Shown here one piece after another: positions 62,484 through 64,000 of a DNA stretch of 64,000 nucleotides. A program made the translations under genes and the position numbers. Under the pieces are notes generated by a model. It was given only the letters and a program-made list of their open reading frames with translations. It ran no database searches and was not told the DNA's origin. The stretch comes from Bacteroidota bacterium (GTDB lineage: Bacteria; Bacteroidota; Bacteroidia; Flavobacteriales; Flavobacteriaceae): assembly GCA_023434025.1 (NCBI GenBank), contig JAEYTL010000023.1:1-64000 (forward strand), written 5' to 3'. Numbering within the stretch: the stretch's first letter is position 1; every line of letters starts with the position of its first letter.

Positions 62484-64000
62484 ATGAACACGCCCTCTTT
62501 TTTATCGTTGCTTGCCGGGTATATCATGGCAAACCATTCGTCTAAAATAGAAGAGTTAATTGTTGTACTTCCCAGCAAGAGAGCAAAAGTATTTTTATTA
62601 GAGGAATTAAGAAGGAAGATACAGCAGGACTGTTTTGCTCCCAGAATTATCAGTATTGAAGATTTTATTCAGGATATGGCCGGAATACGATCGGTGGATG
62701 CTATTGAACAGTTATTTGAGTTTTTTAATGTTTATATTGGTTTAACCGAAAAAAAAGATCAGCAATCGTTTGAACAATTTTCTAATTGGGGAAAGATATT
62801 GTTGCAGGATTTCAATGAAATTGATCGCTATCTGTTATCGCCAAAACATGTTTTCTCATATCTGAAAGATATTGAGGCCATCAAAAGGTGGAACCTGGAG
62901 CCTCAGGATAAAACAAAAATGATAGACAATTACCTGTTGTTCTGGGAAAATATGCCTTTGTATTATGAAGCCTTCTACAGGCATTTACGCTCTAAGGGAA
63001 TTGGCTACCAGGGATTAATTTACAGAGAGGCTGTAGAAAAACTGAGTGATTATACCAATACAATACCCCATAAAATTATTTTTGCAGGATTTAACGCCCT
63101 GAATCAGGCCGAAGAGAAAATTTTTCAGCACCTGCTTTCCGTTGAAAAAGCAATTGTTTTGTGGGATGCCGAAGAAACATTTCTGAACGATCCTTATCAT
63201 GATGCTGGTCTGTTTGCCAGAAGGATTAAACGCAGTTGGCCTTATTACAAGGCAAACCCCTATGAATGGATTTTTAACGAGTTCAGACACGCCAAGACGA
63301 TTCAGGTTATGGGTACACCCAAAACCATCGGACAGGCAAAATTGGCAGGCCAAATAATTGAGTCCATTTCGGCGGAAGAACCGCTTGAAAAAATAGCGGT
63401 GGTTTTAGGAGAAGAAAATATGTTGATTCCGCTTCTGCATGCACTCCCTGATGCGGTTTCGGATCTCAATATAACAATGGGGTATTCCGGAAAAAACAAC
63501 CCTGTTCAATTATTGGTGTTTAAACTTTTCAGGATGCACCAAAATGCATTCAACCGGAGCCAATCCAGCTATGTTTTTTATTATAAAGATGTGTTGGAAG
63601 TACTTCAAAACCCTTTGGTAGAACCTTATGCCGGGGCTAAATCCGTTGTAAAGAAGATAAATGAGAATAATTACACCTTTATAACCCATTCAAAATTAAC
63701 ACGGTTCTGCGAAACGGAAAACGACTTTTTTAAGTGTTTATTTGAAAAATGGGAAGCTAATCCGGTAGGTATTCTGGAAAAAATAGCAACAATTTTACTG
63801 CAAATCAAAAAATTTCTGCGGGATGAATCACCGGAAGATAAACTTACCGGTAGTTTTGTTTATGCGGTATTTAAGGTAATTAATAAATTACTGACTTATT
63901 GTAATCAGTATAATTATATCACCACGATAGAGGGACTCTTCGTGCTTTACAAGCAAATTGTCGACCTGATTGAAGTTTCTTTTGAAGGAGAGCCGCTGAA
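62484..64000 (+). CDS. AddB-like PD-(D/E)XK nuclease family protein (partial, right edge)
   Basis: Open from ATG 62484 (MNTPSFLSLLAGYIM) through 505 codons to the window end, so the C-terminal nuclease is not seen. The visible part matches the N-terminal inactivated-helicase half of AddB-like proteins: IVVLPSKRAKVFLLEELRR in place of a Walker motif, ISIEDFIQDM, IIFAGFNALNQAEEKIF, IAVVLGEENMLIPLLHAL and MGYSGKNNPV. Probable partner of the AddA-like protein at 56.6 kb. The start is 12 nt after the ompA terminator, leaving little room for a promoter, so read-through or an internal promoter is needed. Confidence 0.8.
   Translation, partial: MNTPSFLSLLAGYIMANHSSKIEELIVVLPSKRAKVFLLEELRRKIQQDCFAPRIISIEDFIQDMAGIRSVDAIEQLFEFFNVYIGLTEKKDQQSFEQFSNWGKILLQDFNEIDRYLLSPKHVFSYLKDIEAIKRWNLEPQDKTKMIDNYLLFWENMPLYYEAFYRHLRSKGIGYQGLIYREAVEKLSDYTNTIPHKIIFAGFNALNQAEEKIFQHLLSVEKAIVLWDAEETFLNDPYHDAGLFARRIKRSWPYYKANPYEWIFNEFRHAKTIQVMGTPKTIGQAKLAGQIIESISAEEPLEKIAVVLGEENMLIPLLHALPDAVSDLNITMGYSGKNNPVQLLVFKLFRMHQNAFNRSQSSYVFYYKDVLEVLQNPLVEPYAGAKSVVKKINENNYTFITHSKLTRFCETENDFFKCLFEKWEANPVGILEKIATILLQIKKFLRDESPEDKLTGSFVYAVFKVINKLLTYCNQYNYITTIEGLFVLYKQIVDLIEVSFEGEPL

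Noticed and set aside
1..64000. CRISPR arrays, tRNA or rRNA genes, prophage or transposase genes
   Set aside because: I saw no regularly spaced repeats beyond the two-unit iterons, no tRNA cloverleaf motifs, no rRNA-like blocks and no transposase or phage proteins.

Overview
This is a chromosomal segment of a bacterium in the phylum Bacteroidota, most likely family Flavobacteriaceae and close to Flavobacterium. The DNA is AT-rich. Promoter-like sites fit the Bacteroidota -7 consensus TAnnTTTG rather than TATAAT. Shine-Dalgarno sequences are weak. There are family markers: a T9SS sorting-domain protein, an IPExxxVDY-type protein, a SDR-type threonine dehydrogenase, an ECF sigma factor overlapping an anti-sigma-like beta-barrel protein, lipoproteins with Ser-Cys lipoboxes, and an OmpA protein with TSP3 repeats. 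I see no rRNA, tRNA, CRISPR array, prophage or insertion sequence. Gene density is high and most of the window is ordinary core genome.

Layout. 1-9 kb: a GC-rich hairpin repeat, an LD-carboxypeptidase, a second inverted repeat, YraN, an ACT-domain protein, an M48 protease, mfd and a lipoprotein. 9-14.3 kb: threonine dehydrogenase, then a minus-strand set with a lipoprotein that looks like a secreted truncated haemoglobin, a membrane HMA-like protein, a SnoaL-like protein, a sigma factor/barrel pair and a small lipoprotein. 14.4-20.5 kb: recA, a lipid operon (plsC, acyl-ACP desaturase, DoxX, HD hydrolase), a DUF4143 ATPase with 32-bp iterons at its promoter, and an enoyl-CoA hydratase. 20.5-33.3 kb: two facing haem blocks, hemH-MATE-hemJ-histidine kinase on minus and hemA-hemC-(trkH-trkA)-hemD-hemE on plus. 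An AraC regulator lies between them, and its leader carries a Fur/PerR-like palindrome. 33.3-44.8 kb: small exported proteins, a PAS protein, BI-1, pyk, IPExxxVDY, rnc, fabF, acpP, purN, rnhA, and a two-component system followed by two PepSY-like secreted proteins.

45-52.4 kb is a compact accessory sugar locus. Five minus-strand genes separated by 0-7 nt encode a PhyH dioxygenase, a TIM-barrel isomerase, a sugar-porter MFS protein, a GH127-type (DUF1680) protein and an atypical GH13 protein. A divergent AraC regulator and an inverted repeat sit in the shared promoter region. There is no SusC/SusD pair. 52.5-64 kb: a PfkB kinase, a long purF-like protein, two tandem copies of an apparent small RNA (promoter, shared 30-nt core, different terminators), sodA, a RecB/AddA-like helicase-nuclease, kbl, ompA, and the start of an AddB-like nuclease that runs off the right edge.

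Functional links. Threonine dehydrogenase (9 kb) and kbl (60 kb) form the threonine-to-glycine route but are far apart. The hem genes make most of the protohaem pathway. acpP, fabF, plsC and the desaturase serve lipid synthesis. The most promising undescribed items are the tandem small RNAs, the SusCD-less sugar locus with its operator, and the exported haemoglobin/HMA-like pair.
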